64,000 bases of DNA, taken from Thraustochytrium sp. TN22. Lineage: Eukaryota > Sar > Bigyra > Thraustochytrida > Thraustochytriidae. Positions 47,615 to 56,981 of the stretch are shown here, piece after piece; positions within the stretch are counted from its first letter, which is position 1, and each line of letters begins with the position of its first letter. The notes under the pieces were generated by a model. The model ran no database searches and had not been told where the DNA came from. It saw only the letters and a program-made list of their open reading frames with translations. The translations under genes and the position numbers were made by a program. The stretch lies in NCBI GenBank assembly GCA_013306675.1, contig JABLUY010000092.1, positions 61,924-125,923 on the forward strand, written 5' to 3'.

Positions 47615-50230
47615 ATGACGACCATGGAGAACCAGGTGCTGCAGGTGCTGCTCAAGACGGGCGCGGCGGTGTGCTACCAGGTGGGCAGCTCCGCCCTGGA
47701 CGCCATGCCGTCCACGGGAACGATCGCGGTCTTCGCGAGCGGCTGGGCGACTCACGCGGCGTGCAACCTCGCGCGTGGCGCGTACGAGTGGTACGGGCGC
47801 AAGCGCTGTGCGCCGGACGACTCCGGGGAAGAGCGCGACAATGCTCTTCATGCGGATGACGGCACGGGCGAGGACGAGGCCTTGCGCCAGCCCAGCGTGC
47901 GCCGTCGCGTGGAAGGCGCGGAGGATGCTGGCATCCAGCATCAGAGGCTGATTGCGCGGGACACCGCCAATAACGCAACGGAGGAGGAGCCCCGGGCCAC
48001 GACGGCATCTACGAGCCAGACGACCGCGCTCCCCATGACGACCGGTGTTTCCACGGCGCCCACGACATCCACCATGCCCACGGTGACAACGGCAGACGTG
48101 ACGAGCACCGTGCCTGTGATGCATGCGGAGCCCAAGGCGGCGGTCATGGCGCATGCGACGGCGCCCGAGATGGCCAAGGCGGCGCACAACAAGATGGACA
48201 CTGACACGCCCAGGGCGGCGCACAGCAAGAACGACACGGCTGCGCCCAAGACGGCGGGGACCACGTCACCGCTGCCGGTGGCGCCCGCGGAGGAGGCTGT
48301 GCCCATGGCGCCCGAACCTGCGGCTCCGGGCAAGTCCCCTTTGTCTTCTTCGACGCCGTCCAAGGCAAAGGTCCCGAGCTTTCGCTCCACTTCTCCGGGC
48401 GATCCCAAGGCCAAGAAGCCGTCTTTGACTTCCGCCTTTACGCCGGACCCGCCGCCTGCGCGTGCGGCTCCGAAGGGCAGCTCCGCGGCAGCTGCCGTTC
48501 CCTCGTCGCGTAGCCCCAGCTCGGCCTCCAACACGCCTGCCGCTGCTCCGACGCGTAGCCCGAGCTCTGCTTCGTCGCGCAGCCCGAGCTCGGCCAGCAA
48601 GACACCGGTCGCGACGGCCATAGCAGGGCCGTCGGAGCCGCGTGCAGAGGGCAAGACCAGCCGCAAAGCAACCTCGGTGACCCAACCGGCACGCGAGGCG
48701 GTGCAGGCCGCGACAGAGTCCACACGAAGCGTTGCCTCCGTGGGGCAAAAAAGGAAGACGTCTCCCCCGGCGGAGGCACGTTCGCATGCTACCTCGCTCT
48801 CGTCCAAGCCTCCCCAGTCTGACGTAAGCCGTCCTTTGCTCGCGACGGCTGCTCAGGGCTCACAGGCGGACCCGGCGAAAACCTCCAATCTTGCCCCGGC
48901 GCTTGCAGCGTGGCGCAAGAACCTCTCCCAATTCGTCAGCGCGCCCAAGTCGCCCACCCAAGTCGAGAATGGGACTACCAAAGCGTCGGGTACGCCGCAG
49001 GGATCTGCACGCCGTGAGTCCGGTGTGGAGTTGCCGCAGCCGAAGCGCGCATCGCAGCCGAAGCGTGCGTACGCTCAGCCTGCGCGCCCTCGTGTCTCGA
49101 ACTTGGACGCAGCGAGCCCCGCTAACGACCACGACGACGACGACGACCTCGACGATGCCGACAGCCTCATGAGCGAAGTACGCACGACGAGCGCGCAGAA
49201 GAAGAAAAGCCCCCGTGCCGTGCTTCGCTTCCAGAATGACTCGGACGAGGAGCACAATGCCAACGCTCGGGACGAGGAAGAGATGGCCAACCTGGACGAT
49301 GACATTGTCGACGATGAAGTTGTCGCTGTTGAGAGTGACGACGAGTCGCTGACGGAGCTTTCTAGGCCGCGCAGGGCCAAGACAGCCTCGACGGGAAAGT
49401 ACGCGGTAAATGACGACGAGGACGAGGACGACGACGACGAGGAGGAGGAGGAGGAAGAAGAAGAGAGCAGCGATGACGACTTTCGGGCTGGCAGACACAG
49501 CGACGACAGCGACGACAGCGACAGTGACGGGCTCTCCTCGGGCGTCGGCAGCGTGGGCCGCAGTGCGCCGAAAAGCGGCACGCGCAGGAGTGCTTCGGTG
49601 TCGCAACCTGCGTCGAGGGGTGGGCGGGACAGCAGCTCCACCAGCCCTGAGCGATGGACGGAGAAGGACATTCGTCGTATGCTTTATGATGAAGCCCAGA
49701 AGCAGAGGACACCTGTGCCCGACGCGAAGGCCAGACAGATTTCTGCGTCCGTCTTCGCCAAGGTGCCTGCGCAGGAGTCGCGCAACAACGTGCTCCGGCG
49801 CATTCGGGCCGAACTGCACACGCACGTCAAGGAACTTGAGGAGCGATCGAGGATTGGCTCGGACGAGGACCGATCGCCGCAGCCCCGCAAGGGCAAGCGA
49901 ACGGCAGGACTCAACAACCTCAGTTCGAAGGTGACGCAGGTGTTCGCCGACTTCGTCAAGTGCTCTGCCTTTACGAGCGGTTTCAAGGAGGAGCGCAAGC
50001 AGAACTCTCGCCTGTTGATTCAAAAGGTCTCTCTCGCCACGCTCAAGAAACTCGATCTCGCGGAGTTCGCTCGCGCGTACGAGGACATTGAACGGTTCAC
50101 CGACCAAGTCCTCAAGACGTACAAGTCCGAGCAAGGAGTCCTCCCGGACGCTGCGCAACGCCGCGTACGTTCCTTGCTCAAGAAAGTCGAAGCGGACTGC
50201 CGCCGCCGTCTGACCGTATCAGACGAGTAA
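47615..50230 (+). CDS. Large, mostly disordered orphan protein
   Basis: The protein is 871 aa from the ATG at 47615 (MTTMENQVLQ); the frame is open further 5' but is Arg/Gly-rich. Residues 1-70 are the most ordered N-terminal part, with a helical or possibly membrane-associated stretch (VLLKTGAAVCYQVG, IAVFASGWATHAACNLARGAYEWYG). A long Ala/Thr/Pro/Ser-rich region follows with repeats of the type SRSPSSAS. Next comes a strongly acidic patch (poly-Asp/Glu, 49411-49473). A folded, basic C-terminal domain runs from about residue 680 (RWTEKDIRRMLYDEAQKQR, SRNNVLRRIRAELHTHVKEL, FADFVKCSAFTSGFKEER, RFTDQVLKTYKSEQG). I recognise no family. The charge pattern suggests a nuclear, nucleic-acid or chromatin role, by inference only. 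It is divergent from the LRR-ParA gene and convergent with the next orphan, 90 bp away. Confidence 0.7.
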   Translation: MTTMENQVLQVLLKTGAAVCYQVGSSALDAMPSTGTIAVFASGWATHAACNLARGAYEWYGRKRCAPDDSGEERDNALHADDGTGEDEALRQPSVRRRVEGAEDAGIQHQRLIARDTANNATEEEPRATTASTSQTTALPMTTGVSTAPTTSTMPTVTTADVTSTVPVMHAEPKAAVMAHATAPEMAKAAHNKMDTDTPRAAHSKNDTAAPKTAGTTSPLPVAPAEEAVPMAPEPAAPGKSPLSSSTPSKAKVPSFRSTSPGDPKAKKPSLTSAFTPDPPPARAAPKGSSAAAAVPSSRSPSSASNTPAAAPTRSPSSASSRSPSSASKTPVATAIAGPSEPRAEGKTSRKATSVTQPAREAVQAATESTRSVASVGQKRKTSPPAEARSHATSLSSKPPQSDVSRPLLATAAQGSQADPAKTSNLAPALAAWRKNLSQFVSAPKSPTQVENGTTKASGTPQGSARRESGVELPQPKRASQPKRAYAQPARPRVSNLDAASPANDHDDDDDLDDADSLMSEVRTTSAQKKKSPRAVLRFQNDSDEEHNANARDEEEMANLDDDIVDDEVVAVESDDESLTELSRPRRAKTASTGKYAVNDDEDEDDDDEEEEEEEEESSDDDFRAGRHSDDSDDSDSDGLSSGVGSVGRSAPKSGTRRSASVSQPASRGGRDSSSTSPERWTEKDIRRMLYDEAQKQRTPVPDAKARQISASVFAKVPAQESRNNVLRRIRAELHTHVKELEERSRIGSDEDRSPQPRKGKRTAGLNNLSSKVTQVFADFVKCSAFTSGFKEERKQNSRLLIQKVSLATLKKLDLAEFARAYEDIERFTDQVLKTYKSEQGVLPDAAQRRVRSLLKKVEADCRRRLTVSDE

Positions 50231-50320
50231 GAACAAAGAAAGAAAAATGAGAACACGGTGATCACGTAAAAACGAAGGAGAGCTCTTGTTTGAAGGCAAG
50301 CAAGCAGAAGCAGAGCACAC

Positions 50321-51430
50321 TCATTGTTCTGCGCTTGGCCTGGGCTCAGGGTCCCGGTAGCCCCTCTTCGCGTTGAGATGGGTCAGGCAGGCGGACCTCT
50401 CGAACACAAGCGACAGCAGGGCGAGCGACCGCCCGGCATACTCGCCGGTAGCCTCCAAGACTCGGTCGAGGAGGTCGATCTCTGTTGCAAGCTCTCTGGC
50501 TTCTTTCTCGGTCGGAGTGCCTCGGGGCCACGCCGATTGCTTGAGGAACCACTCACGGGGCCGGGCGCACACCGTGTTGTTGAAGTCGGATGTCGATCGC
50601 AGGACCTTGCTGCAAGGACATGTCGGCACGATGGGCGATGTCTTCTCTACAGCGACAAGGTCGCACTCCAGCTCATATGGTGGAAAACGTAGCGTCTTCT
50701 TGCAGGCTAGAAGCATCATGAGCTGGAACATCTGCGGTTGGTTGCCCAGAGTCCCATAGATCAGTTCTCCCAGAGAATTCTTGTCGCGTCTTCCGCTGGT
50801 CGCCATGGTCACAAGCCTCCCGGGGGAATAATTATCAGCCGTCGCCGCCTGGGGACCTGCCAGTCTGTCCCGTCGGTCGAGCAGAGCGAAGCCGTGTTTC
50901 CAGCCGACCTTGATTCGCTTCTTCAACAGTGGGCCCTCTCGTGTTGTGCCAACCTCCTTTGCAAACTTCTTGGTCCGCAAAAGCAGGACTGTGAGCGGTC
51001 GCACCAGGTCCTGTGGCACTTGCGGGTCTCTCAGAACCCCGCTGCGCATAGTCTCCAGGAATCCCTCCAGGTGCTCCAGTGCCACCGCTTCCACGTCCGG
51101 GCCGTGCCGCTGCCTGAGCTCCTCACCAAATCGCTTCACAGCGGTCTCGAGATCAGCAGAATTTGGCTGTGGCTGAGCCTCAGCGAGATGAGTGCTCGGC
51201 GGTCTTCCGAGCTCAGGTCCGTCATCGTACGGGGGCGTGCCGACCTTGTCAAGGTCGTAGTCGTCCAGCTCGGACGCGAAGTTCTCCAGGTCGAACGTCT
51301 CCGGATCTCCAGGCGCGCTCTGCACGTACAGGGATGGGCTCGGCGCCGACGGAGGGCTCTGCATCATCGGCTGCACGTGCAGTCGCGCACCCGCCTCGTG
51401 CAGCGCGGCGGCGTTTCCAGGGTCCGCCAT
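50321..51430 (-). CDS. Orphan protein of 369 aa
   Basis: Clear ATG at 51428-51430 (MADPGNAAALHEAG). The N-terminal third is acidic and Pro/Ser-rich (TFDLENFASELDDYDLDKV). From about residue 90 it becomes helical and protein-like (AVKRFGEELRQRHGPDVEAVALEHLEGFL, DLVRPLTVLLLRTKKFAKEVG). A cysteine pair (PTCPCSKVL, about 266-274) and another Cys-containing segment (NTVCARPREWF) could bind metal, but there is no finger pattern I know. The end is helical (EARELATEIDLLDRVLEA). Base composition is like its neighbours. No family recognised. It is convergent with the disordered orphan and lies at the edge of the nuclease-kinase pair. Confidence 0.65.
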   Translation of the reverse strand: MADPGNAAALHEAGARLHVQPMMQSPPSAPSPSLYVQSAPGDPETFDLENFASELDDYDLDKVGTPPYDDGPELGRPPSTHLAEAQPQPNSADLETAVKRFGEELRQRHGPDVEAVALEHLEGFLETMRSGVLRDPQVPQDLVRPLTVLLLRTKKFAKEVGTTREGPLLKKRIKVGWKHGFALLDRRDRLAGPQAATADNYSPGRLVTMATSGRRDKNSLGELIYGTLGNQPQMFQLMMLLACKKTLRFPPYELECDLVAVEKTSPIVPTCPCSKVLRSTSDFNNTVCARPREWFLKQSAWPRGTPTEKEARELATEIDLLDRVLEATGEYAGRSLALLSLVFERSACLTHLNAKRGYRDPEPRPSAEQ

Positions 51431-52148
51431 GAGGCGGCCCCCGCCAATGCCTGCGTGCCGCCCCGCCTTGGCCGCGACGAGGGCGCGGGGGTGCGCGTGC
51501 GAGCGGGCTCAGCGCGGGGCGCTCTCCGCCCCGCTCCGCCCCGCCAGCTCTCCCTCGCTCGCCCTTGCCCCGCGCCGCCGACTCGGCGGCGCCGTTCAGG
51601 CTTTGACGCAGATAGTCGTGAAAACGCGCCGCCGGCGAGCAGGCAGCCGCAGCACGTTCACGCCGCGATCCCCGTCACCGTGCTCACCAAGCAGAGGAGC
51701 CAGGGGAGCCAGGGCTCGTGCACGAAGAGCCTGGGTGAGCTCGCGATCATCAACCACTGAAGCATGGGCCTCGAGTCCGTGGGCGAAGGCGACTATTACG
51801 CGCAGACTTCGCCGCGGTGGTCGCCGCGGCCCTCGTCGTGCTCTTGCTGCGCGTCCCCTTGAGCGCGGGGCAGGGTGGCCAGCAGCTCATCTGCACCAAG
51901 CTCGTGCACAGAGCAGTGGCGCCCGCAAGCGAATGGGTGCGGCGAGCTAGGCGCCGCCAAGAGCGCGGCGAAGCGTACCGATGACCGAGAGCGGCACACC
52001 TACCTACTTGCGTCACTGCAAGCGGAGCACATTGGTGACGCTCAACCTGGCACGCTGCGTGGGACCGGCAACAACGATTGCACAAACTTGTCTGTTCGAA
52101 AAGCTCTCGCAGTCCGCCGCAAGAGGCATAAGGCAAATCGGTTCGAGT
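51431..52148. other. Spacer upstream of the 369-aa orphan
   Basis: No gene supported; open frames on both strands look like chance frames. It ends exactly at the left edge of the tandem duplication. Confidence 0.5.
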
Positions 52149-54323
52149 TCAAGGCTTGCGCTCCGCCTCGTTGCTGAGCTGGGTGCCGAGAAAGGCTTGC
52201 TCGAGATCGAGCATCTCACCGGCACGGGCGTCCTCGCATCGCGTCCTACACGCACGCTCCAGGTCGATGAACAACACGTTCAAGGGCGCCTGCGAGGGCG
52301 GCAAGATGACAATGTTGCGCGCAGCCACGTCACCGTGCACGTACCCCGCGTCGTGGATCCGCTGCAGCGCCGTGCGCGCGCGCGGCAGGAGCACCGTTGC
52401 GCCCCCGTACTGCTCAAGTCGCCACAGGCTGATGTCCGCCAACGTCACGCCCGCCTGCTCCGTGGCCAACACGAGACGACGCATTCGGACGTCGGTACCG
52501 TAGCACACCAAGGGCACAATCGCCACGCCCTGCAGGTCCGCCAGATCCGCGAAAACACGAGCCTCGACGCTTAGCGCCGTCGCCGCTCCCTCGTACGAGG
52601 TAGGGACGGTCTTGACGTAGCACGTCTTGCCGGCCACGTTGACGTTGGGGAAGCCGACGCCTTCGCCTTGCAGCACGGACGACATACCGTCGCGCACGAA
52701 GTTGGGGCCGATCTCGACGCGATGGACTAAGGTCTCTTCCGCCGGGCCGGAGCCAGCTGCCAATGCTACAGACGCGCGGTCCCCAGTTTTCGCCAGCTCC
52801 TGCGACGTCACTTCCAGCACACCGTCCCGGAGAGCCGCCACGTCGCTCTCGGTCTTGCTGTCCTCTGCCCAATCCAGGTCGGGCGTCAGGACTCGGTTCC
52901 TGTCATGCGACCTTAGCGCATGCGCCAGGAAGAGGAGCCAGCCCTGTGCGAGCGTCAGCCCGCCTGGGTTGCCTTCCGGGTCTTCCGTCAAGAACACCTC
53001 CGAGATGTCCACGGAGCGCGCGTCCGCCCGGCGGCGCACAAAGTAGGTGACCTGGCCGTCCGAGAGCGCACCGTAATGCAGGTTCATGCTCACCAGGTAC
53101 GCGCAAAGCTGCGCGAGCGGTTCCCGACTCATGGCGATCGGCGGCTGCAACCTTTTTGCGACGCGCGTTATCTCAGCGCGGAGCGGCGGGCGGGGCTGGT
53201 TCTGGACGGTGTCCGCGAGATTCTTGGGCACCGACGCCGTCGTCGTGCACTCCAAGACCGCCACGGAAGCCCTGTGGATCATGTCGGAGTACTCCCGAAG
53301 TCGAGCGCGATAGAGGCCACGCTTCTGCTCCTCCTCGGGCTTGCCAGCCGCTTCCTTCCAGGCGGTGTTGCACCTCTTGACCTCCTCGTCTTGTTGCTCG
53401 AGAGACGCCTCGCTGTGGGCGAAGATCTGAAAGTCCGCCCGGCGGATGCTCTGCCCGTTGATCAGCACCTCCACCTCCCGACTCGTCGACACATAGTCTA
53501 CTTCCTCGTTCAGAACGAGCGTCTCTAGCACAGGATTGAGCCCATGCTTCGCTAGCTGCACGAGGCTGTTGCCTGCCCAGTCATGCACTTTAGACTCACG
53601 CAGGCCAAAGCCCGGCGATCTTTTGTACTCTGGCATGCCATTGGGCCGCTCTTCGTCCTCGAAGATAGCGCGAAACTCGGCGCCCTCTGCAGCGAGCAGG
53701 TCCCAGACGCCCGCCATGGCCGGGAGGAAGCATGCTGGCACCTCCGTCGTGGCGACCTCCGCGCTGAGTTGCGTGGCAGATCTCTTGGTACCCGCGTCTT
53801 GCGGCGGCGGCTGCGGCTCGGCGCCAGAAGCCCCGTCTTCATCCACCATCGCGTCAAGCTCTCTGGCCGCATCTTGGGTGCCCGAGAGCTTCCGCCGCGT
53901 CCTGGAGTTCGACCCAGGACCGCCATAGCGTACGGGAGGCATGGAGTACTCCTTGAACCACGTCCAGATGGCCTTCGTGCGAGCAGAGTACATCATTCTG
54001 GAGAGCTTGAAATATTCCTGGTCCGAGAGCTCGCCCCCCTCCGCAAGACCGAAGATACAGGTCCGAAGGGTGTCGATGTTCCCTGCGTCCTTCGAGCAGA
54101 TCCAAGCTAGAAAGGCCGAGATGTTGGCCTCGCTGAGGTGGACACGGAGCTCCTCGACGGAGAGCGTCTTGAGCTGTCTGTGCTTGGGGGGCGGGCCTTC
54201 GTAGCGGCGCACGACCTCCGCCGGGTCTTGGGCGCCAGATTCGCCCGCGTCAGCAGGCTCGGGCATGCCGAACAGGCCGTCTGCACCAACGAGAACGCTC
54301 GTTTGAGCGTGCCTCTGCGCCAT
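52149..54323 (-). CDS. Nuclease-like/kinase-like fusion (Crinkler-style), copy A
   Basis: The protein is 724 aa from the ATG at 54323, the same start as copy B. The N-terminal 230 residues are unassigned. A nuclease-like region (about 240-375) has the PD-(D/E)XK pattern: RRADFQIFA with D297, then VLECT at 356-360. The expected lysine of ExK is threonine here. The C-terminal 190 residues are a protein-kinase-like domain: lysine K571 (CYVKTVP), E587, a catalytic loop YVHGDVAARN with D665 and N670, and FIDLER with D687 in place of DFG. HGD for HRD is typical of divergent kinases such as fungal FunK1 and Crinkler effectors. Many proteins that join a restriction-nuclease-like fold to such a kinase are mobile or effector families in oomycetes, fungi and protists. 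No signal peptide. Function is inferred from architecture only. Confidence 0.72.
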   Translation of the reverse strand: MAQRHAQTSVLVGADGLFGMPEPADAGESGAQDPAEVVRRYEGPPPKHRQLKTLSVEELRVHLSEANISAFLAWICSKDAGNIDTLRTCIFGLAEGGELSDQEYFKLSRMMYSARTKAIWTWFKEYSMPPVRYGGPGSNSRTRRKLSGTQDAARELDAMVDEDGASGAEPQPPPQDAGTKRSATQLSAEVATTEVPACFLPAMAGVWDLLAAEGAEFRAIFEDEERPNGMPEYKRSPGFGLRESKVHDWAGNSLVQLAKHGLNPVLETLVLNEEVDYVSTSREVEVLINGQSIRRADFQIFAHSEASLEQQDEEVKRCNTAWKEAAGKPEEEQKRGLYRARLREYSDMIHRASVAVLECTTTASVPKNLADTVQNQPRPPLRAEITRVAKRLQPPIAMSREPLAQLCAYLVSMNLHYGALSDGQVTYFVRRRADARSVDISEVFLTEDPEGNPGGLTLAQGWLLFLAHALRSHDRNRVLTPDLDWAEDSKTESDVAALRDGVLEVTSQELAKTGDRASVALAAGSGPAEETLVHRVEIGPNFVRDGMSSVLQGEGVGFPNVNVAGKTCYVKTVPTSYEGAATALSVEARVFADLADLQGVAIVPLVCYGTDVRMRRLVLATEQAGVTLADISLWRLEQYGGATVLLPRARTALQRIHDAGYVHGDVAARNIVILPPSQAPLNVLFIDLERACRTRCEDARAGEMLDLEQAFLGTQLSNEAERKP

Positions 54324-54697
54324 GGTGCCTGCTCGTGCGCGCAAGTCGCTGCTTCTTCTCTCACCGCGCTGCTCGTCCTTGCCCGGGCCTTGCCGGCACA
54401 GGAGACGCACTCTATGGCCGCCACCGCATGCCGTGTCGCGCTCCCCTGCGCGCCCGCCGCGCGCGCAGCGAGCGCGAAAGGGTTTTGCTTGCCGCCAACT
54501 TGAAGGGATTCATCACGCTTGACAGTCGTCTGGTGTACCTGCTCGCGCAGAGCCCCAGGAGGCTCAGCGCAACCTACTCCGGCTGGTTTGCGAGTAGGCG
54601 ACCCTCGCTCCGGGCGTGACGCCCTCGCTCGGGGGGGTTTGGCCGCCAGTCAGTGCAGCTGCATGACAGCGTGTGCAAGACGAGCTTCCACGCATGG
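52154..54697. repeat. Tandem duplication unit A
   Basis: Matches unit B (54812-57401) across the whole coding region and about 370 bp upstream of it. The left edge falls within the last codon of the gene; the right edge is at a shared CGCATGG. The coding part looks about 95% identical by eye, and the upstream part is clearly more diverged. Confidence 0.9.
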
Positions 54698-54811
54698 TTC
54701 AACGTCGCCACGAAAGGCTGCCTCTTCAAGTTGCAGAACATGGGAACCACGTTGGAGTCACGATTCACGATTCAATACTTGTCAACAAGAACATCAATGT
54801 GTAAAATTAGA
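54324..54811. other. Spacer between the duplicated genes
   Basis: Holds the promoter of copy A (homologous to that of copy B up to 54697), followed by 114 bp of unique, less GC-rich DNA (54698-54811) that joins unit A to unit B. Confidence 0.6.
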
Positions 54812-56981
54812 GCTTGCGCTCCGCCTCGTTGCTGAGCTGGGTGCCGAGAAAGGTTTGCTCGAGATCGAGCATCTCACCGGCACGGGCGTCCTCGCATCGC
54901 GTCCTGCACGCACGCTCCAGGTCGATGAACAACACGTTCAAGGGCGCCTGCGAGGGCGGCAAGATGACAATGTTGCGCGCAGCCACGTCACCGTGCACGT
55001 ACCCCGCGTCGTGGATCCGCTGCAGCGCCGTGCGCGCGCGCGGCAGGAGCACCGTTGCGCCCCCGTACTGCTCAAGTCGCCACAGGCTGATGTCCGCCAA
55101 CGTCACGCCCGCCTGCTCCGTGGCCAACACGAGACGACGCATTCGGACGTCGGTACCGTAGCACACCAAGGGCACAATCGCCACGCCCTGCAGGTCCGCC
55201 AGATCCGCGAAAACACGAGCCTCGACGCTTAGCGCCGTCGCCGCTCCCTCGTACGAGGTAGGGACGGTCTTGACGTAGCACGTCTTGCCGGCCACGTTGA
55301 CGTTGGGGAAGCCGACGCCTTCGCCTTGCAGCACGGACGACATACCGTCGCGCACGAAGTTGGGGCCGATCTCGATGCGATGGACTAAGGTCTCTTCCGC
55401 CGTGCCGGAGCCAGCTGCCAATGCTACAGAGACGCGGTCCCCCCTTTTCGCCAGCTCCTGCGACGTCACTTCCAGCACGCCGTCCCGGAGAGCCGCCACG
55501 TCGCTCTCGGTCTTGCTGTCCGTTGCCCAATCCAGGTCGGGCGTCAGGACTCGGTTCCTGTCATGCGACCTTAGCGCATGCGCCAGGAAGAGGAGCCAGC
55601 CCTGTGCGAGCGTCAGCCCGCCTGGGTTGCCTTCCGGGTCTTCCGTCAAGAACACCTCCGAGATGTCCACGGAGCGCGCGTCCACCCGGCGGCGCACGAA
55701 GTAGGTAACCTGGCCGTCCGAGAGCGCACCGTGATGCAGGTTCATGCTCACCAGGTACGCGCAAAGCTGCGCGAGCGGTTCCCGACTCATGGCGATCGGC
55801 GGCTGCGTCCTTTTCGCGACGCGCGCTATCCTAGCGCGGAGTGGCAGGCGGGGCTGGTTCTGCACGGTGTCCGAGAGATTCTTGGGCATCGTCGCCATCG
55901 TTTTGCACTCCAAGACCGCCACGGAAGCCCTGTGGATCATGTCGGAGTACTCCCGAAGTCGAGCGCGATAGAGGCCACGCTTCTGCTCCTCCTCGGGCTT
56001 GCCAGCCGCTTCCTTCCAGGCGGCGTTGCACCTCTCGACCTCCTCGTCTTGTTGCTCGAGAGACGCTTCGCTGTGGGCGAAGATCTGAAAGTCCGCCCGG
56101 CGGATACTCTGCCCGTTGAACAGCACCTCCACCTCCCGGCTTGTCGACACACAGTCTACTTCCTCGTTCAGAACGAGCATCTCTAGCACAGGATTCAGCC
56201 CATGCTTCGCTAGCTGCACGAGGCTGTTGCCTGCCCAGTCATGCACGTGAGACTCACGTAGGCCAAAGCCCGGCGATTTTTCGTACTCTGGCATTCCATT
56301 GGGCCGCTCTTCGTCCTCGAAGATAGCGCGAAACTCGGCGCCCTCTGCAGCGAGCAGGTCCCAGACGCCCGCCTCGGCAGGGAGGAAGCATGCTGGCACC
56401 TCCGTCGTGGCGACCTTTGCGCTGCCTTGCGTGGCAGATCTCTTGCTGCCCTCGTCTTGCAACTTGGGCTGCGGCACGGCGCCGGAAGCCCCGTCTTCAT
56501 CCTCCTCCGCGTCAAGCTCTCTGGCCACATCTTGGGTGCTTGAGAGCTTCCGCCGCGTCCTGGAGTCCGACTCGGGACCGCCATAGCGTACGGGAGGCAT
56601 GGAGTACTCCTTGAACCACGTCCAGATGGCCTTCGTTCGAGCCAGGTTAATCGCTTCGTGGAGATCTGACGATTCGGACTTCGTGAGCGCCCCATTCCTT
56701 CTCAAGCCGTCGATACAGGTCCGAAGGGTGTCTATGTTCCTTGCGTCCTTCGAGCAGATCCAAGCTAAAAAGGCCGAGATGTTGTGCTCGCTGAGGTGGA
56801 CACGTAGCTCCTCGACGGAGAGCGTCTTGAGCTGTCTGGGCTTGGGCGGCGGGCCTTCGTAGCGGCGCACGACCTCAGCCGGGTCTTGAGCGCCAGACTC
56901 GCCCGCGTCAGCAGGCTCGGGCATGCCGAGCAGGCCGTCTGAACCAACAAGAGCCCTCGTTTGAGCGTGCCTCTGCGCCAT
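54807..56981 (-). CDS. Nuclease-like/kinase-like fusion (Crinkler-style), copy B
   Basis: The protein is 724 aa, the same length as copy A and nearly identical over the kinase half. Here the nuclease-like motif is complete: D297 in RRADFQIFA and ECK at 358-360 (VLECKTMATMPKN), so this copy may be the active one. Kinase motifs are as in copy A (YVKTVP, YVHGDVAARN, FIDLER). It differs most from copy A at codons 91-113, where 23 residues are almost wholly replaced without length change, flanked on both sides by near-identical sequence. The final residue and stop also differ (Leu-TAA here, Pro-TGA in A), because the duplication edge lies inside the last codon. No signal peptide. Likely role as a lineage-specific effector or selfish or defence protein is inference. 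Confidence 0.72.
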   Translation of the reverse strand: MAQRHAQTRALVGSDGLLGMPEPADAGESGAQDPAEVVRRYEGPPPKPRQLKTLSVEELRVHLSEHNISAFLAWICSKDARNIDTLRTCIDGLRRNGALTKSESSDLHEAINLARTKAIWTWFKEYSMPPVRYGGPESDSRTRRKLSSTQDVARELDAEEDEDGASGAVPQPKLQDEGSKRSATQGSAKVATTEVPACFLPAEAGVWDLLAAEGAEFRAIFEDEERPNGMPEYEKSPGFGLRESHVHDWAGNSLVQLAKHGLNPVLEMLVLNEEVDCVSTSREVEVLFNGQSIRRADFQIFAHSEASLEQQDEEVERCNAAWKEAAGKPEEEQKRGLYRARLREYSDMIHRASVAVLECKTMATMPKNLSDTVQNQPRLPLRARIARVAKRTQPPIAMSREPLAQLCAYLVSMNLHHGALSDGQVTYFVRRRVDARSVDISEVFLTEDPEGNPGGLTLAQGWLLFLAHALRSHDRNRVLTPDLDWATDSKTESDVAALRDGVLEVTSQELAKRGDRVSVALAAGSGTAEETLVHRIEIGPNFVRDGMSSVLQGEGVGFPNVNVAGKTCYVKTVPTSYEGAATALSVEARVFADLADLQGVAIVPLVCYGTDVRMRRLVLATEQAGVTLADISLWRLEQYGGATVLLPRARTALQRIHDAGYVHGDVAARNIVILPPSQAPLNVLFIDLERACRTRCEDARAGEMLDLEQTFLGTQLSNEAERKL

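Noticed and set aside
47147-48223. N-terminal extension of the LRR-ParA frame by 359 codons
   Set aside because: Arg/Ala/Ser-rich, overlaps the divergent gene's start and lacks any domain. The ATG at 47146 fits the LRR domain better.
52130-52160. GGTTCGAGTTC word resembling a tRNA T-arm
   Set aside because: No matching acceptor stem or anticodon arm around it.
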